From Chersky-806 sp038252255 (GTDB lineage: Bacteria > Actinomycetota > Acidimicrobiia > IMCC26256 > JAENVU01), in the NCBI GenBank assembly GCA_038252255.1, contig JBBSAM010000019.1, positions 29,988 to 93,987 on the forward strand: DNA of 64,000 nucleotides. The letters are read 5' to 3'. The notes under the pieces were generated by a model that saw nothing but the letters and a program-made list of their open reading frames with translations, searched no databases and was not told the DNA's origin. The position numbers were made by a program, and so were the translations under genes. Shown in pieces: positions 23,725 to 32,869 of the stretch. Every line of letters begins with the position of its first letter. Positions within the stretch are counted from its first letter, which is position 1.

Positions 23725-24495
23725 ATGCGCGGACTTTGGGCGAGGCTGACGGTGGTGGTCATCACCGTCATCGGCGCGCTCGCGCTCCTCGTCCCGGTGG
23801 CGGTAGCCGACTCGCGCGTCCCCGACAATTCGACCTCGGTCGGGCCCCTCAAAGTTCGCGTGTACTCCCAGATGTGCGACGGCTTGGGCGGTGCCAAGCT
23901 GCACACGCGCCTCAACGTGAAGAACGTATCCGGGAAGGCGCAGAAGGTGACGGTCGTCGACGCGTTCGCCAAGGTGGTGTACGACCCGCCAGGACCCATC
24001 GCGCCGGGGAAGGGCACGCTCGTTCACCTCACGTCGTCCCGCCAGACTCCCGCGCACACCGTGACCGTGCTGGCAGACGGCGCGTCTGCTCCAGTGTCGA
24101 TCGCGAAGTCGCCGTGCCCGCCGCCTACGACGGTCCCGACCACCAAACCTCCGCCCACGTCAGAGCCCACCACGAACCCCACGACCGCGACCACGAGTCC
24201 GTACGTCCCGCCGACCGTGCCGCAGGGACCGACCGGCGGTGGGCCCGTCGGCTCTCCCGGCGTCGTCGGTGCCAATGGTGTCGTCTCCGACCCGGGAGGC
24301 GGGACCAGCGCGGCCAAGGCGGCCAGCGGGACCCTTCCGTTCACCGGCTCGGACATCCGCGGGTTCGCGTTGATCGGTGACCTGATGGTGCTGATCGGCT
24401 TCGCGCTCCTGCTCGCGTCCCACCGCTCACCCCGGATGACTGCACTCCTGAAGAGGCTCACCCCGAAGCGGCTCGCGCTCCACCGCGCCACCTGA
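23725..24495 (+). CDS. Exported surface protein with LPFTG sortase-like sorting signal
   Basis: 256 aa from ATG at 23725 (GTG at 23722 also possible). Signal peptide TVVVITVIGALALLVPVAVA, a soluble domain with two Cys (QMCDGLGG, KSPCPPP), a Pro/Thr-rich stalk, Gly-rich segment, then LPFTG followed by a hydrophobic helix (FALIGDLMVLIGFALLLA) and basic tail. This is a complete Gram-positive cell-wall sorting signal. No sortase gene is in the window. Confidence 0.75.
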   Translation: MRGLWARLTVVVITVIGALALLVPVAVADSRVPDNSTSVGPLKVRVYSQMCDGLGGAKLHTRLNVKNVSGKAQKVTVVDAFAKVVYDPPGPIAPGKGTLVHLTSSRQTPAHTVTVLADGASAPVSIAKSPCPPPTTVPTTKPPPTSEPTTNPTTATTSPYVPPTVPQGPTGGGPVGSPGVVGANGVVSDPGGGTSAAKAASGTLPFTGSDIRGFALIGDLMVLIGFALLLASHRSPRMTALLKRLTPKRLALHRAT

Positions 24496-24571
24496 CCGCA
24501 CAGACAAGGATCGCCGGCTCACTCGTTGCGCCGGTGGCGATCGCGCGATCGTCCGCTACGCTGCGCCGCGG

Positions 24572-24979
24572 ATGGACGTAACCACTGCACTGCTCGCCGA
24601 CTTTGCCCAGGTTCGTGAGGGGCTCCTCTTCGTCGCCTCGGGTGGTGTCACCCGCTGCTACCGCGACCAGCTCCCGGCACCACTCGGCGTGTTCCTCGCC
24701 ACGGTCCTGGAGCTCGACCGGCTCGAGGCCGAACGCCTGCACGAGGTGCACGTCGTCGTGGTGGACGAAGACGGCCAGCAGCTGGCCGAGATCGCCGGTG
24801 AGATCCAGCTCGGCGCCACCGAGCTGATGATCAACGAGAACCTGAACGTCCCGATCACCTTCGACCTGCGCAACGTGCCGGTCGAGCGGTTCGGATCCGT
24901 GGAGGTCCGCCTCTACGTCGCCCGTGAGCACCGGCGGACCCTCCCGATCTGGGTCCTCCAGTCCGCCTCGCCCAACTGA
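24572..24979 (+). CDS. Conserved hypothetical protein (DUF6941-like)
   Basis: 135 aa. It reads MDVTTALLADFAQVREGLLF, LDRLEAERLHEVHVVVVDED, GQQLAEIAGEIQL and VPITFDLRNVPVERFGSVEV, a compact beta-rich protein without signal or membrane segments; the pattern is that of a widespread actinobacterial family of about 130 residues placed under DUF6941. Convergent with the citrate synthase gene (13 bp). No function known. Confidence 0.65.
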   Translation: MDVTTALLADFAQVREGLLFVASGGVTRCYRDQLPAPLGVFLATVLELDRLEAERLHEVHVVVVDEDGQQLAEIAGEIQLGATELMINENLNVPITFDLRNVPVERFGSVEVRLYVAREHRRTLPIWVLQSASPN

Positions 24980-24992
24980 GCCGGGCGTTCCC

Positions 24993-26543
24993 CTACCCGG
25001 GGTCGGGGACGGGCTGCGGCGGCGGGGGGCCGACGTAGCGGGCGCCGGGGCGGATCAGGCGGTTGTCCGCGGCCTGCTCGAGCACGTGTGCGCACCAGCC
25101 GATCACCCGGCTCGACGCGAAGGTCGGTGTGAACATCTCCCGCGGCAGCCCGGCCCGGTCCATCACGATCCCGGCGTAGAACTCGACGTTCGTGTAGAGC
25201 TTCCGGCCGGGCTTGAGCTCGGCGAGCACCTCGATCGCCTTCCGCTCGATCTGCTTGGCCAGCTCGAGCTTCTCCCCACCGAGCTGCTCGGCGATGCCCC
25301 GGAGCAGCACCGAGCGCGGATCGTCGGTCTTGTACACGCGGTGACCGAAGCCCATGAGGCGGTCGCCTCGCCCGACCGCGGCGCGCAGCCACGGTTCGGC
25401 GTTGTCGATGGTCCCGATCGAGTCGAGCATGTCGAGCGCCCGGCTCGGCGCCCCGCCGTGGAGCGGACCGGAGAGCGCGCCGATCGCGCCGGTGACGGCG
25501 GCCGCGAGATCCGCGCCGGTCGAGGTGATCACGCGGGCGGTGAACGTCGACGCGTTGAACCCGTGGTCGATCGTCGAGATCAGATACTGCTCGACCGCAC
25601 GAGCGTGCTCCGGCGGTGGCACCACGCCGCTCAGCATGTAGAGGTAGTTCGCCGCGTAGGCGAGCTCTGGGTTCGGCGCGATCGGCTCGAGGTCGTGCTG
25701 CAGCCGATGGATCGCGGTCAGCAGCGTCGGGACGACCGCACATACCTGAAGCGCTTCCTGCTTCAGCTCGGCCGCGTCGACGTCGAGTGACGGCCGGAAG
25801 CCGCGGTTCGCACCGAGGAGCGAGACCGTGGTGCGCAACATGTCGAGCGGCGGCGCGTTGCGACCCAGCCGCGCGATCTCGGGGAGCGCGCTCATCACCT
25901 CGGTCGGAATCGCGCGCAATGGTGCGACGACGGCATGGAACGCCTCGGTCTCGGCCCTCGTCGGTAGCACGCCCTCGAAGAGCAGGTACCAGACGTCCTC
26001 GATCGAACGCTTGTGCGCGAGCTCGACCGCGTTGTACTGGCGGTAGTGGTAGAAGCCCTCGAGGCCGCGCACGTCGCCGATGGTCGTCTCGGCCACGACC
26101 ACGCCCTCGAGCCCGCGGGGGATCTCGTGGGCGAGGTTCTCGGCCGGTTGGATCTGCGCGATGCGCATGAGGTCGCGCATGGACACGATGCCGACGACCT
26201 GGTTGTCGTCCACCACCGGGATGTGCCGGTAGCCGTGCTCGGAGAGACTGGCGAAGGCGGCGGCGGCTTCGACGTCGGGGGCCACGGAATCCGGGTTGGC
26301 GGTCATCCAGTCGCGGACCGTCGCCGTCCCGGTGTCGGCTCCCGCGGCGGCGATCCGCACCAGGTCGCGCTCGGTCAGGATGCCGACGGGCCGGCTGTCG
26401 TCGACCACGACGACCGATCCCACGCGCTGCTCGCGCATCCGGGCCGCCGCCTCGGCCACCTTGTCGTCCGCGGACGCGACGATCACGGGAGTGCTCATGA
26501 TGTCGCCGACCGTGCGGGTCTTGGCGATGTCAGCCGGAGGCAT
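24993..26543 (-). CDS. Citrate synthase with N-terminal CBS-domain pair
   Basis: 516 aa. Residues about 10-130 are two CBS modules (VGDIMSTPVIVASADDKVAE, VGILTERDLVRIAA, RHIPVVDDNQVVGIVSMRDL), which bind adenosyl nucleotides. Residues 145-500 are citrate synthase: catalytic His in STIDHGFNASTFTAR, second His in SGPLHGGAPSRALDML, GFGHRVYKTDDPR, and NVEFYAG, where the usual Asp is Glu as in several actinobacterial paralogues. It condenses acetyl-CoA (or propionyl-CoA) with oxaloacetate. The fusion implies energy-charge control. ATG at 26543 with a GGAGG upstream. No other cycle enzyme adjoins. Confidence 0.9.
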   Translation of the reverse strand: MPPADIAKTRTVGDIMSTPVIVASADDKVAEAAARMREQRVGSVVVVDDSRPVGILTERDLVRIAAAGADTGTATVRDWMTANPDSVAPDVEAAAAFASLSEHGYRHIPVVDDNQVVGIVSMRDLMRIAQIQPAENLAHEIPRGLEGVVVAETTIGDVRGLEGFYHYRQYNAVELAHKRSIEDVWYLLFEGVLPTRAETEAFHAVVAPLRAIPTEVMSALPEIARLGRNAPPLDMLRTTVSLLGANRGFRPSLDVDAAELKQEALQVCAVVPTLLTAIHRLQHDLEPIAPNPELAYAANYLYMLSGVVPPPEHARAVEQYLISTIDHGFNASTFTARVITSTGADLAAAVTGAIGALSGPLHGGAPSRALDMLDSIGTIDNAEPWLRAAVGRGDRLMGFGHRVYKTDDPRSVLLRGIAEQLGGEKLELAKQIERKAIEVLAELKPGRKLYTNVEFYAGIVMDRAGLPREMFTPTFASSRVIGWCAHVLEQAADNRLIRPGARYVGPPPPQPVPDPG

Positions 26544-26638
26544 GGACGTCCCTTCGACGGGTGCTGAAGGCCGTGCCGGAGTTTACGGGAGCGCAGCGTC
26601 GAAGGGCGCGAAGTGCCCCCTCGCGGAGGACCCGGCCG

Positions 26639-27397
26639 TCACGCGCCGGCGCCGTGGCGGCCTTCGCCGGCCACGAAGCGGCCAACCGCCTGGTCGGGCG
26701 CGCTCATCGAGACGCGACCGCGTACGAGCTCGTTGCCCAGCGCCGCGTCGAACGGCAGGTCCCACTGCTCGTAGGCGGACATCCGATCCATGCGCATGCA
26801 CGTCTGCGGGAGCCGCGCCATGTCGTGGGCGAGGTCCACGGCCGCGGGCAAGGCGCCGCCCGGCTCGGTGAGGCGATTGGCCAGGCCCATGCGCAACGCC
26901 TCGTCGCCCGACACGCCCCGACCGGTGAGGATGAGGTCGAGCGCGTGTGACTGCCCGATCAGGCGCGGCAGCCGCACGGTGCCGCCGTCGATGAGCGGGA
27001 CGCCGAAGCGTCGGCAGAAGACCCCGAACACCGCGTCCGCCGCCGCGATCCGCATGTCGCACCAGACCGCGAGCTCGAGACCGCCCGCCACCGCGTAGCC
27101 CTCGACAGCCGCCAGCACCGGCTTGCCGAGCATCATCCGGCTCGGTCCCATCGGCCCGTCACCGTCGTCCCGCACCCGGTTGCCCGACTCGGTCCCGAAG
27201 GCCTTGAGGTCGGCGCCGGCGCAGAAGGTGCCGCCCGCGCCGGTCAGCACCGCGACCGCCAGCTGGTCGTCGGCGTCGAAGGCGCGGAAGGCATCGGCGA
27301 GCTCGGCCGCGGTCGGGCCGTTCACCGCGTTGCGCGCTTCGGGGCGGTTGATGGTCACGACGAGCACCGGCCCGTCGGTCTCGATCCTCACGTTCAT
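26639..27397 (-). CDS. Enoyl-CoA hydratase/isomerase (crotonase family)
   Basis: 252 aa. Oxyanion-hole strand GGTFCAGADLKAFG, then KPVLAAVEGYAVAGGLELAV (first catalytic Glu position kept), and FGVPLIDGGTVRLPRLIGQS; the second Glu of true hydratases is replaced by Asp/Gly here, so isomerase or other crotonase chemistry is possible. ATG at 27397 overlaps the stop of the phosphatase gene by 4 nt. Third of a coupled HAD-phosphatase-crotonase run. Confidence 0.88.
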   Translation of the reverse strand: MNVRIETDGPVLVVTINRPEARNAVNGPTAAELADAFRAFDADDQLAVAVLTGAGGTFCAGADLKAFGTESGNRVRDDGDGPMGPSRMMLGKPVLAAVEGYAVAGGLELAVWCDMRIAAADAVFGVFCRRFGVPLIDGGTVRLPRLIGQSHALDLILTGRGVSGDEALRMGLANRLTEPGGALPAAVDLAHDMARLPQTCMRMDRMSAYEQWDLPFDAALGNELVRGRVSMSAPDQAVGRFVAGEGRHGAGA

Positions 27398-28011
27398 GGC
27401 TGGCGCTCCCGGGTCGCGTAGAGGTGGGCCGTCTCGTTGAGCGAGCCGAGCGAGCGCGGGCCCGAGCGCGCGGCGCGCACACGGCTGATCGACGTGTACG
27501 CGGGGTCGAACCAGAGGTGCTGCGGGAGCCCGAGCAACGCGGCGAGGTACACGTTGATGACGCCACCGTGACAGACGACGACGACGGTCTCGCCCGGATG
27601 TGCCTCGATGACCGCATTGAGCGTCGGCACGATCCGGTTGCGGAAGCGCTCCGGGTTCTCGCCTCCGTAGTCCTCCCAACGGCCTTCGATCATCGCCTGC
27701 CAGCGGTCGTCCTTCGTCTCCCGTAGCTCTTCCATCGGGATGTAGTGATCCGCCTCGGCATCCCACTCGCGCAGCCCGTCGATCGTCTCGACGACGAGGC
27801 CGTGGGCCTCCGCCACCGGTTGCGCGGTCTCGAGCGCGCGCCGCAGGGGGCTGCTGACGACGTGATGCACCGGCTCCCCTGTGAGCCACGAGCCGAGCCG
27901 TTCGGCCTGCTCGAGGCCGAGCGGGGTCAGCTCCGGATCGACCGCTTGGCCGCCGGATTCCTCCGGCCCGATGCGGATCGGCTCGGCGTGCCGGACGAGC
28001 AGGAGCTCCAT
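27394..28011 (-). CDS. Histidine-phosphatase (phosphoglycerate-mutase-like) protein
   Basis: 205 aa. N-terminal LLVRHAEPIRIGPEESGGQA gives the catalytic RHx motif (His phosphorylated), HHVVSSPLRRALETAQPVAE the second Arg, and TVVVVCHGGVINVYLAALLG the second His. Acid-phosphatase or cofactor-dependent mutase-like; the substrate is unknown. Its ATG at 28011 overlaps the HAD stop (TGATG), and its stop overlaps the crotonase start. Confidence 0.85.
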   Translation of the reverse strand: MELLLVRHAEPIRIGPEESGGQAVDPELTPLGLEQAERLGSWLTGEPVHHVVSSPLRRALETAQPVAEAHGLVVETIDGLREWDAEADHYIPMEELRETKDDRWQAMIEGRWEDYGGENPERFRNRIVPTLNAVIEAHPGETVVVVCHGGVINVYLAALLGLPQHLWFDPAYTSISRVRAARSGPRSLGSLNETAHLYATRERQP

Positions 28012-28655
28012 CAGGCGCCGTCCAGGGGGAAGCCGAGGACGGCGGCGAGCTCGGTGAGCGCGGTGCCGGGATCGTCGACCTTGATCGTGGTCATGCCCAG
28101 TGCCCGCGCCGGCTTGAGGTTGACCCCGAGGTCGTCGAGGAACACGGCTTCGTCCGGTGCGACGTCGAGCCGCGCGCACGCGAGCTCGTAGATGCGCGGA
28201 TCCGGCTTGCGCAGGCCCTCCACCGCGGATTCGACCACCACGTCGAACGCGCCGAGATGCCCGAGTGCGTGGGGGGCCTGATCGGCGTCGGTATCGGTGT
28301 GCGCCCAGTTGTTGGTGAGCGCCCCGACCCTCAGCCCCCGGGCCCGGATCGCCGCGATCGCCTGGACCATCACGGGCCGGGCGGCGAACCCCTGGTTGAT
28401 GCCGCGCATGAGCTCGACGGCGTCGACGGCGCCGCCCGCGGCCGCGCACTCGCCGGCGAACGCGACGCAGAACTCGTCGAAGGTCACCTCGCTGCGCTCG
28501 AGCCGGGCCCAGGCTCCGTGATCCGCGCTCGCGGCCACGACGCCCCGGATGAAGCGGTCGGGGAGGCCGTGCTCGCGTTCGTACTCGGCGAAGGCGTCGA
28601 ACGGCGAGGGGAAGACGACGCCCCCGAGGTCGAAGATGACGGCGCGAAATGCCAT
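28011..28655 (-). CDS. HAD-superfamily hydrolase
   Basis: 214 aa. Motif I is FRAVIFDLGGVVFPSP (nucleophile Asp; the second Asp is replaced by Gly), motif II VGALTNNWAHTDTD, motif III GLRKPDPRIYELACARLDVA, motif IV EAVFLDDLGVNLKPARALGM. It resembles epoxide-hydrolase N-domain/acyl-CoA-dehydrogenase-associated HADs. ATG at 28655 (MAFRAV) preferred over 28691. First gene of the three-gene coupled run. Confidence 0.85.
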   Translation of the reverse strand: MAFRAVIFDLGGVVFPSPFDAFAEYEREHGLPDRFIRGVVAASADHGAWARLERSEVTFDEFCVAFAGECAAAGGAVDAVELMRGINQGFAARPVMVQAIAAIRARGLRVGALTNNWAHTDTDADQAPHALGHLGAFDVVVESAVEGLRKPDPRIYELACARLDVAPDEAVFLDDLGVNLKPARALGMTTIKVDDPGTALTELAAVLGFPLDGA

Positions 28656-28735
28656 ACGGGCGGCGACGGTACTCCAGGCGCTTCCGGTCACCGCCGGGCT
28701 ACGTTTCGCCCGAGGACGCGACGGAGGTGAGCCTC

Positions 28736-29560
28736 GTGCCGGGACCAGGTGACGACCACGCGCACGTAGATCGGCTGGAGGAGGTCTGGTCGTCCACCGC
28801 GCGACTCGGGGACTCGCTCTCGGAGACCGACTGGAAGGCGCCGACCGAGTGCCCCGGTTGGAGCGTGCAGGACAACCTCGCGCACATCATCGGGATCGAG
28901 TCGGTGATCCTCGGGCGGGCCGGACCTGACGTCGTCGAGCTCCCCGAGGCACCCCACCTCAAGAACGAGATCGGGCAGTCGAACGAGGTGTGGGTCGAGG
29001 TGTACCGCGATCGATCAGGTGCGGAGGTGCTCGAAGAGTTCCGTTCGGTGACCGGAGAGCGGCTCGCCGCGCTGCGTGCGCCGGACATGGACTTCGGAGC
29101 GGACGCGTGGACACCCGTCGGACCGGGCACCGTCCGCGACCTGCTCCCGTTCCGCGTCTTCGACTCGTGGGTGCACGAGCAGGACATGCGGCGTGCGGTC
29201 GGCAAGCCCGGAGGTTGGGACGGCGATGCCGCGCGCGTATCGCTCGACCGCGCCGCCGGCGTCATGCCGATGATCGTCGGGAAGAAGGTGAAGCCGGCGG
29301 ACGGCACGACGGTCGTGTTCGAGATCGTCGGGCCGGCCGCTCGTGACCTCGTGGTCGAGATGGAGGGTGGTCGCGCGCAGCTGCGCGACGAGGTGCCGCT
29401 CACCCCGACGGTGCGGATCCGGTTGAGCAGCGAGGCGTTCCTCCGCCTCAGTGCCGGACGGGGCGACGCGGAGGCGATCCTCGGTTCGGGCACGGTCGAG
29501 ATCATCGGCGATGCCGGGCTCGGCTTCACGATCGCCCGGTCGATGAACTTCATGTTCTAG
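28736..29560 (+). CDS. Maleylpyruvate-isomerase-like (MDMPI/TIGR03083) protein with C-terminal SCP2-like domain
   Basis: 274 aa from GTG at 28736, which has GGAGGTGA 6 bp before it. The DinB-fold N-domain reads TECPGWSVQDNLAHIIGIES with the first metal His, and FRVFDSWVHEQDMRRAVGKP with the second His and Glu/Asp. The C-domain has a sterol-carrier-like pattern ending LRLSAGRGDAEAILGSGTVE. Known mycothiol-dependent maleylpyruvate isomerase shares this architecture; the substrate here is unknown. Confidence 0.8.
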   Translation: MPGPGDDHAHVDRLEEVWSSTARLGDSLSETDWKAPTECPGWSVQDNLAHIIGIESVILGRAGPDVVELPEAPHLKNEIGQSNEVWVEVYRDRSGAEVLEEFRSVTGERLAALRAPDMDFGADAWTPVGPGTVRDLLPFRVFDSWVHEQDMRRAVGKPGGWDGDAARVSLDRAAGVMPMIVGKKVKPADGTTVVFEIVGPAARDLVVEMEGGRAQLRDEVPLTPTVRIRLSSEAFLRLSAGRGDAEAILGSGTVEIIGDAGLGFTIARSMNFMF

Positions 29561-29587
29561 CGCCGCGGTCGCGCCGCCGGCCGCTCG

Positions 29588-30625
29588 TCAGAGCACGAGC
29601 TCCGCCATGACCTGGAGTGCCTCGGGTTGCTGCGCGCCGACGATCAGCGTGGTGATGCCGCTCTCCTTCCACGCCTCGAGCCGGTCGGCGATGCGCTCCT
29701 TCGGGCCGATCAGCGAGATCTCGTCGACGAGCTCGTCCGGCACCGCGGCGATCGCGTCGCGCTTGTTGCCCTCGAGGTAGAGGTCCTGGATCTCCTTGGC
29801 CGCGGCCTCGAACCCGTACCGGCACGCGAGGTCGTTGTAGAAGTTGCGCCCGCGTGCACCCATCCCGCCGATGTACAGCGCAGCCATGGGCTTGGCGAAG
29901 CCGCGCAGCGTGTCGAGGTCGTCGCCGACGATCACGGTGACGGTCGGGGCGACGTCGAAGCCGGCGAGCGTCTTGCCGCCGGCCTTCGCGAACCCGGCGT
30001 CGATCGCGGCGCCGTAGGTGTCGCGGAATCGGGTGGGGGAGAAGAAGATCGGGAGCCAGCCGTCGGCGATCTCGGCGCACAGCTCGACGTTCTTCGGCCC
30101 GATCGCCGCGAGGTAGATCGGGAGATCCGCGCGGCGCGGGTGCACGATGATCTTCAACGGCTTGCCGAGACCGGTGGCGTCGGGACCGTCGTAGGGGATG
30201 TGGTACTCGCGGCCGTGATGCTCGAGCGGTGCCTCGCGCTTCAGGATCGTGCGGATGATGTCCACGTACTCGCGGGTCCGGCCGAGCGGCTTGCCGTACG
30301 GCTGGCCGTGCCACCCCTCCACCACTTGCGGGCCGGAGAGGCCGAGCCCGAGCAGGAACCGGCCGCCGCTCATCAGGTCGAGCGTGGCCGCGGTCATGGC
30401 GGTCATGGCCGGGGTGCGGGCGGGCATCTGGAGGATCGCCGAGCCGAAGTTGAGCCGTTCGGTGTGGGCCATGAGCCACGTCAGCGGCGTGACCGCGTCC
30501 GTGCCGTAGGCCTCCGCGGTCCACACGGAGTGATAGCCGAGGCCCTCCGCCTCCTGTGCGAGCGCCACCGCGTTCGCGAGGCCGGCGCCCCAGTCCTGGT
30601 AGCCGAAGTTGATCCCGAGTCGCAT
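29588..30625 (-). CDS. F420-dependent LLM-class oxidoreductase
   Basis: 345 aa. Luciferase-like TIM barrel: LGINFGYQDWGAGLANAVAL, GYHSVWTAEAYGTDAVTPLT, LNFGSAILQMPARTPAMTAM, GGRFLLGLGLSGPQVVEGWH, IYLAAIGPKNVELCAEIADG. The G-x-G-x-S-G segment and nearby residues match the F420-binding branch found in actinobacteria. ATG at 30625 (MRLGINFG), 25 bp from the divergent esterase-thioredoxin gene. Substrate not predictable. Confidence 0.88.
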   Translation of the reverse strand: MRLGINFGYQDWGAGLANAVALAQEAEGLGYHSVWTAEAYGTDAVTPLTWLMAHTERLNFGSAILQMPARTPAMTAMTAATLDLMSGGRFLLGLGLSGPQVVEGWHGQPYGKPLGRTREYVDIIRTILKREAPLEHHGREYHIPYDGPDATGLGKPLKIIVHPRRADLPIYLAAIGPKNVELCAEIADGWLPIFFSPTRFRDTYGAAIDAGFAKAGGKTLAGFDVAPTVTVIVGDDLDTLRGFAKPMAALYIGGMGARGRNFYNDLACRYGFEAAAKEIQDLYLEGNKRDAIAAVPDELVDEISLIGPKERIADRLEAWKESGITTLIVGAQQPEALQVMAELVL

Positions 30626-30650
30626 ACGACGGGATCGTAGGCTGCTTCGC

Positions 30651-31658
30651 ATGACCTCCCTCGTGACGAACGTCGTACGCGGCTCTCAGGCCGAACGGCT
30701 GCTGCTCCTGGTCCACGGGTACGGCGCCGATGAGCGTGACCTCGGTGGGCTGCTCCCCTACCTGGATCCAGAGGGGAAGTTCGCCGTCGTGCTGCCCCGC
30801 GGGCCCGATGCAGCTGCCGGGACACCGGGCTTCGCCTGGTACTCGTGGAGCCCGCAGGGTGAGTTCGACCCCGCGGCCTTCACGACGTCACTCGACGCCC
30901 TCGACGACCTGCTCGACGAGGCGTGCGAGGAGCAGGGGCTCGACCGGTCGCAGGCGCTGGTCGCCGGCTTCTCGCAGGGCGCCGGGATGATGCTGGCCCT
31001 CGCGACCCGGAGGAGCGACCGGCCGCGACCGGTCGGTGTCCTCGCCATGAGCCCCGCGCTTCCCGGCCTCGACGTCTACGAGGCGGACTGGGAGGCAGCC
31101 AAGGAGATCCCGGTGCTCGTGGAGCACGGCGACCAGGACCCGCTCGTCCCGGTGGCCCGGGCGCGCCAGCTCGCGCGCGTGCTCCAGGCGAACGGCGTGC
31201 CCGTCGTCTACGCCGAGTACCCGATGGGTCACCAGGTCGCGCTCGAGAGCATCGAGCGCGCGCGAGGTTGGATCGACGAGGTGTACGCGGGTGCCAAGCC
31301 GAGCGAGCCGGTTCCGGACGACCCGCCCGAGGGTCCCGTGAAGGCGGTGACGACCGCGACGTTCCCGACCGAGGTGTTGCAGAGCGCGTTGCCGGTGATC
31401 GTGGACTTCTGGGCGCCGTGGTGCGGACCGTGCCGTCAGGTCGGTCCGATCGTGGAGCAGATAGCGGTGATGCGGACGGGCGCGTACAAGGTCGTGAAGG
31501 TGAACATCGACGAGGAGCCCGCGCTCGCGCAGGAGTACGAGGTGCAGAGCATCCCGCTCATCGGCCTGTTCCGGGACGGCCGGCTCGAGCGCACCTCACT
31601 CGGTGCGAAGCCGCGCCCGCAGCTCGAGGCCGAGCTCGGGATGCTCGTCATCCCCTAG
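30651..31658 (+). CDS. Carboxylesterase/phospholipase domain fused to thioredoxin
   Basis: 335 aa. Residues 1-215 are an alpha/beta hydrolase of the acyl-protein-thioesterase type: LLLVHGYGADERDLGGLLPY, nucleophile elbow VAGFSQGAGM, acid EHGDQDPLVPV, His in YPMGHQVALESI. Residues about 232-335 are a complete thioredoxin: VIVDFWAPWCGPCRQVGPIV (WCGPC), VNIDEEPALAQEYEVQSIPL (cis-Pro), LIGLFRDGRLE. The frame is continuous with a short linker (PVPDDPPEGPVK). No signal peptide, so cytoplasmic. The next minus-strand gene at 33011 also has a thioredoxin-like fold. Confidence 0.9.
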   Translation: MTSLVTNVVRGSQAERLLLLVHGYGADERDLGGLLPYLDPEGKFAVVLPRGPDAAAGTPGFAWYSWSPQGEFDPAAFTTSLDALDDLLDEACEEQGLDRSQALVAGFSQGAGMMLALATRRSDRPRPVGVLAMSPALPGLDVYEADWEAAKEIPVLVEHGDQDPLVPVARARQLARVLQANGVPVVYAEYPMGHQVALESIERARGWIDEVYAGAKPSEPVPDDPPEGPVKAVTTATFPTEVLQSALPVIVDFWAPWCGPCRQVGPIVEQIAVMRTGAYKVVKVNIDEEPALAQEYEVQSIPLIGLFRDGRLERTSLGAKPRPQLEAELGMLVIP

Positions 31659-31695
31659 CGATCCCCGCCTGGCGCGCGGTACCGCGATCCGCCGT

Positions 31696-32778
31696 CTAGG
31701 GAACGCGGCCGTAGCCGCTGGCGCTGCCGTACCGCACGCCGGTCACCTTCACGCCCGTTGCCGGGTTGGACGCCGAGACGACGGACCCGCCGCCGATGTA
31801 GATCTCGACGTGGTTCGCGCCACCGGGGCCGTAGAAGATGAGGTCACCCGGCTGCAGATCGCCCGGCCCGATGCGGATCGTCTCCTGGTACTGGGCGCCC
31901 GAGTAGTGGGCGAGGCTCACGCCGGCGGCACCCCATGCCGCCGCGGTGAGACCGGAGCAGTCGAAGGTGTCCGGGCCGGAGGTGGCGTAGCGGTAGCCCT
32001 TGCCGACCTGCGCCTTGGCGAAGTTCACCGCGGTCTGGGCCCGGCCGTTCGGGGCCGGCGCGTTCGGGAAGTTCACCGGGATGGAGCCGCGCCGCACGGA
32101 CGAACCGCTCGTGTACCGGCGAGCTTGGGACGCAGCCGCCGCGCGGGATGCCGCGACCTGCCGGTCGCGCTCCTGCTGGATCAGCACTTGGATCTGACCC
32201 TTGACCTGCGACACCAGTGCCTGTTTCTGCGCGGTGGACGCTTGGAGCTGACGGCGCGCGCTGTCGGCGGTGGCCTGGTCCGCGGCGGCCGCGGCTTTCT
32301 GCTGCTCGAGCTGTGCCTTCTGTGCGGCGAGGAGCTCGCGCGCCTTCTGCAGCTGGTTCAGCAGCGAGTCGTCGCGGTCGGCCGCAGCCGACGCGTACTT
32401 CGAACGTGCCGCGAGCTCGGTGACGTTGCTCACGTCGATCGCGCTGAGCGGGTTGCTGCTGCCGGCGCCCTTGTAGATCTCGGCGGCGCGCGCGTTGAGG
32501 AGGTGGTCGATGCGGTCGGTCTCGGCCTGGGCCTCGGCGGTGCGCCGCTCCGCGTCGGCGATGCCGGACTGCGCCTTCTCCAGGCGGATGCGCGCGCCGT
32601 TCAGCTTCTCCGACAGCGTGACCATGCGGGAGCCGTTCGCCTGGATCTGGGCCTCGAGCTGCTGGGCCTGGGCCTGCTTGTCCGCGAGCGGGGAGCCTTG
32701 CGCGATCGCGGCCGGAACAAGACCCGCGGCCACGACGGCGAGGATCACAACTCCCGAGACCTTGGCCCGGAGGTTCAT
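31696..32778 (-). CDS. Exported NlpC/P60 cell-wall endopeptidase with coiled-coil domain
   Basis: 360 aa. Signal peptide (SGVVILAVVAAGLVPAAIAQ), a long coiled coil (about 30-215: QAQAQQLEAQIQANGSRMVT onward), a linker, and an NlpC/P60 domain with YATSGPDTFDCSGLTAAAWG (catalytic Cys), LQPGDLIFYGPGGANHVEIY (catalytic His) and the distal polar residue. It resembles RipA/RipC-type D,L-endopeptidases that split peptidoglycan stems and are held inactive by the coiled coil. ATG at 32778; a 170-nt leader upstream has a riboswitch-like structure. Confidence 0.9.
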   Translation of the reverse strand: MNLRAKVSGVVILAVVAAGLVPAAIAQGSPLADKQAQAQQLEAQIQANGSRMVTLSEKLNGARIRLEKAQSGIADAERRTAEAQAETDRIDHLLNARAAEIYKGAGSSNPLSAIDVSNVTELAARSKYASAAADRDDSLLNQLQKARELLAAQKAQLEQQKAAAAADQATADSARRQLQASTAQKQALVSQVKGQIQVLIQQERDRQVAASRAAAASQARRYTSGSSVRRGSIPVNFPNAPAPNGRAQTAVNFAKAQVGKGYRYATSGPDTFDCSGLTAAAWGAAGVSLAHYSGAQYQETIRIGPGDLQPGDLIFYGPGGANHVEIYIGGGSVVSASNPATGVKVTGVRYGSASGYGRVP

Positions 32779-32869
32779 GTAGGGACTCCCTTTGGCTCGG
32801 AGGTGCCGCCGTCGGTCCTTGCTGAACACGGTCCGCGAGAACACGGTCCATCTGGCGCTGACTACAAAA

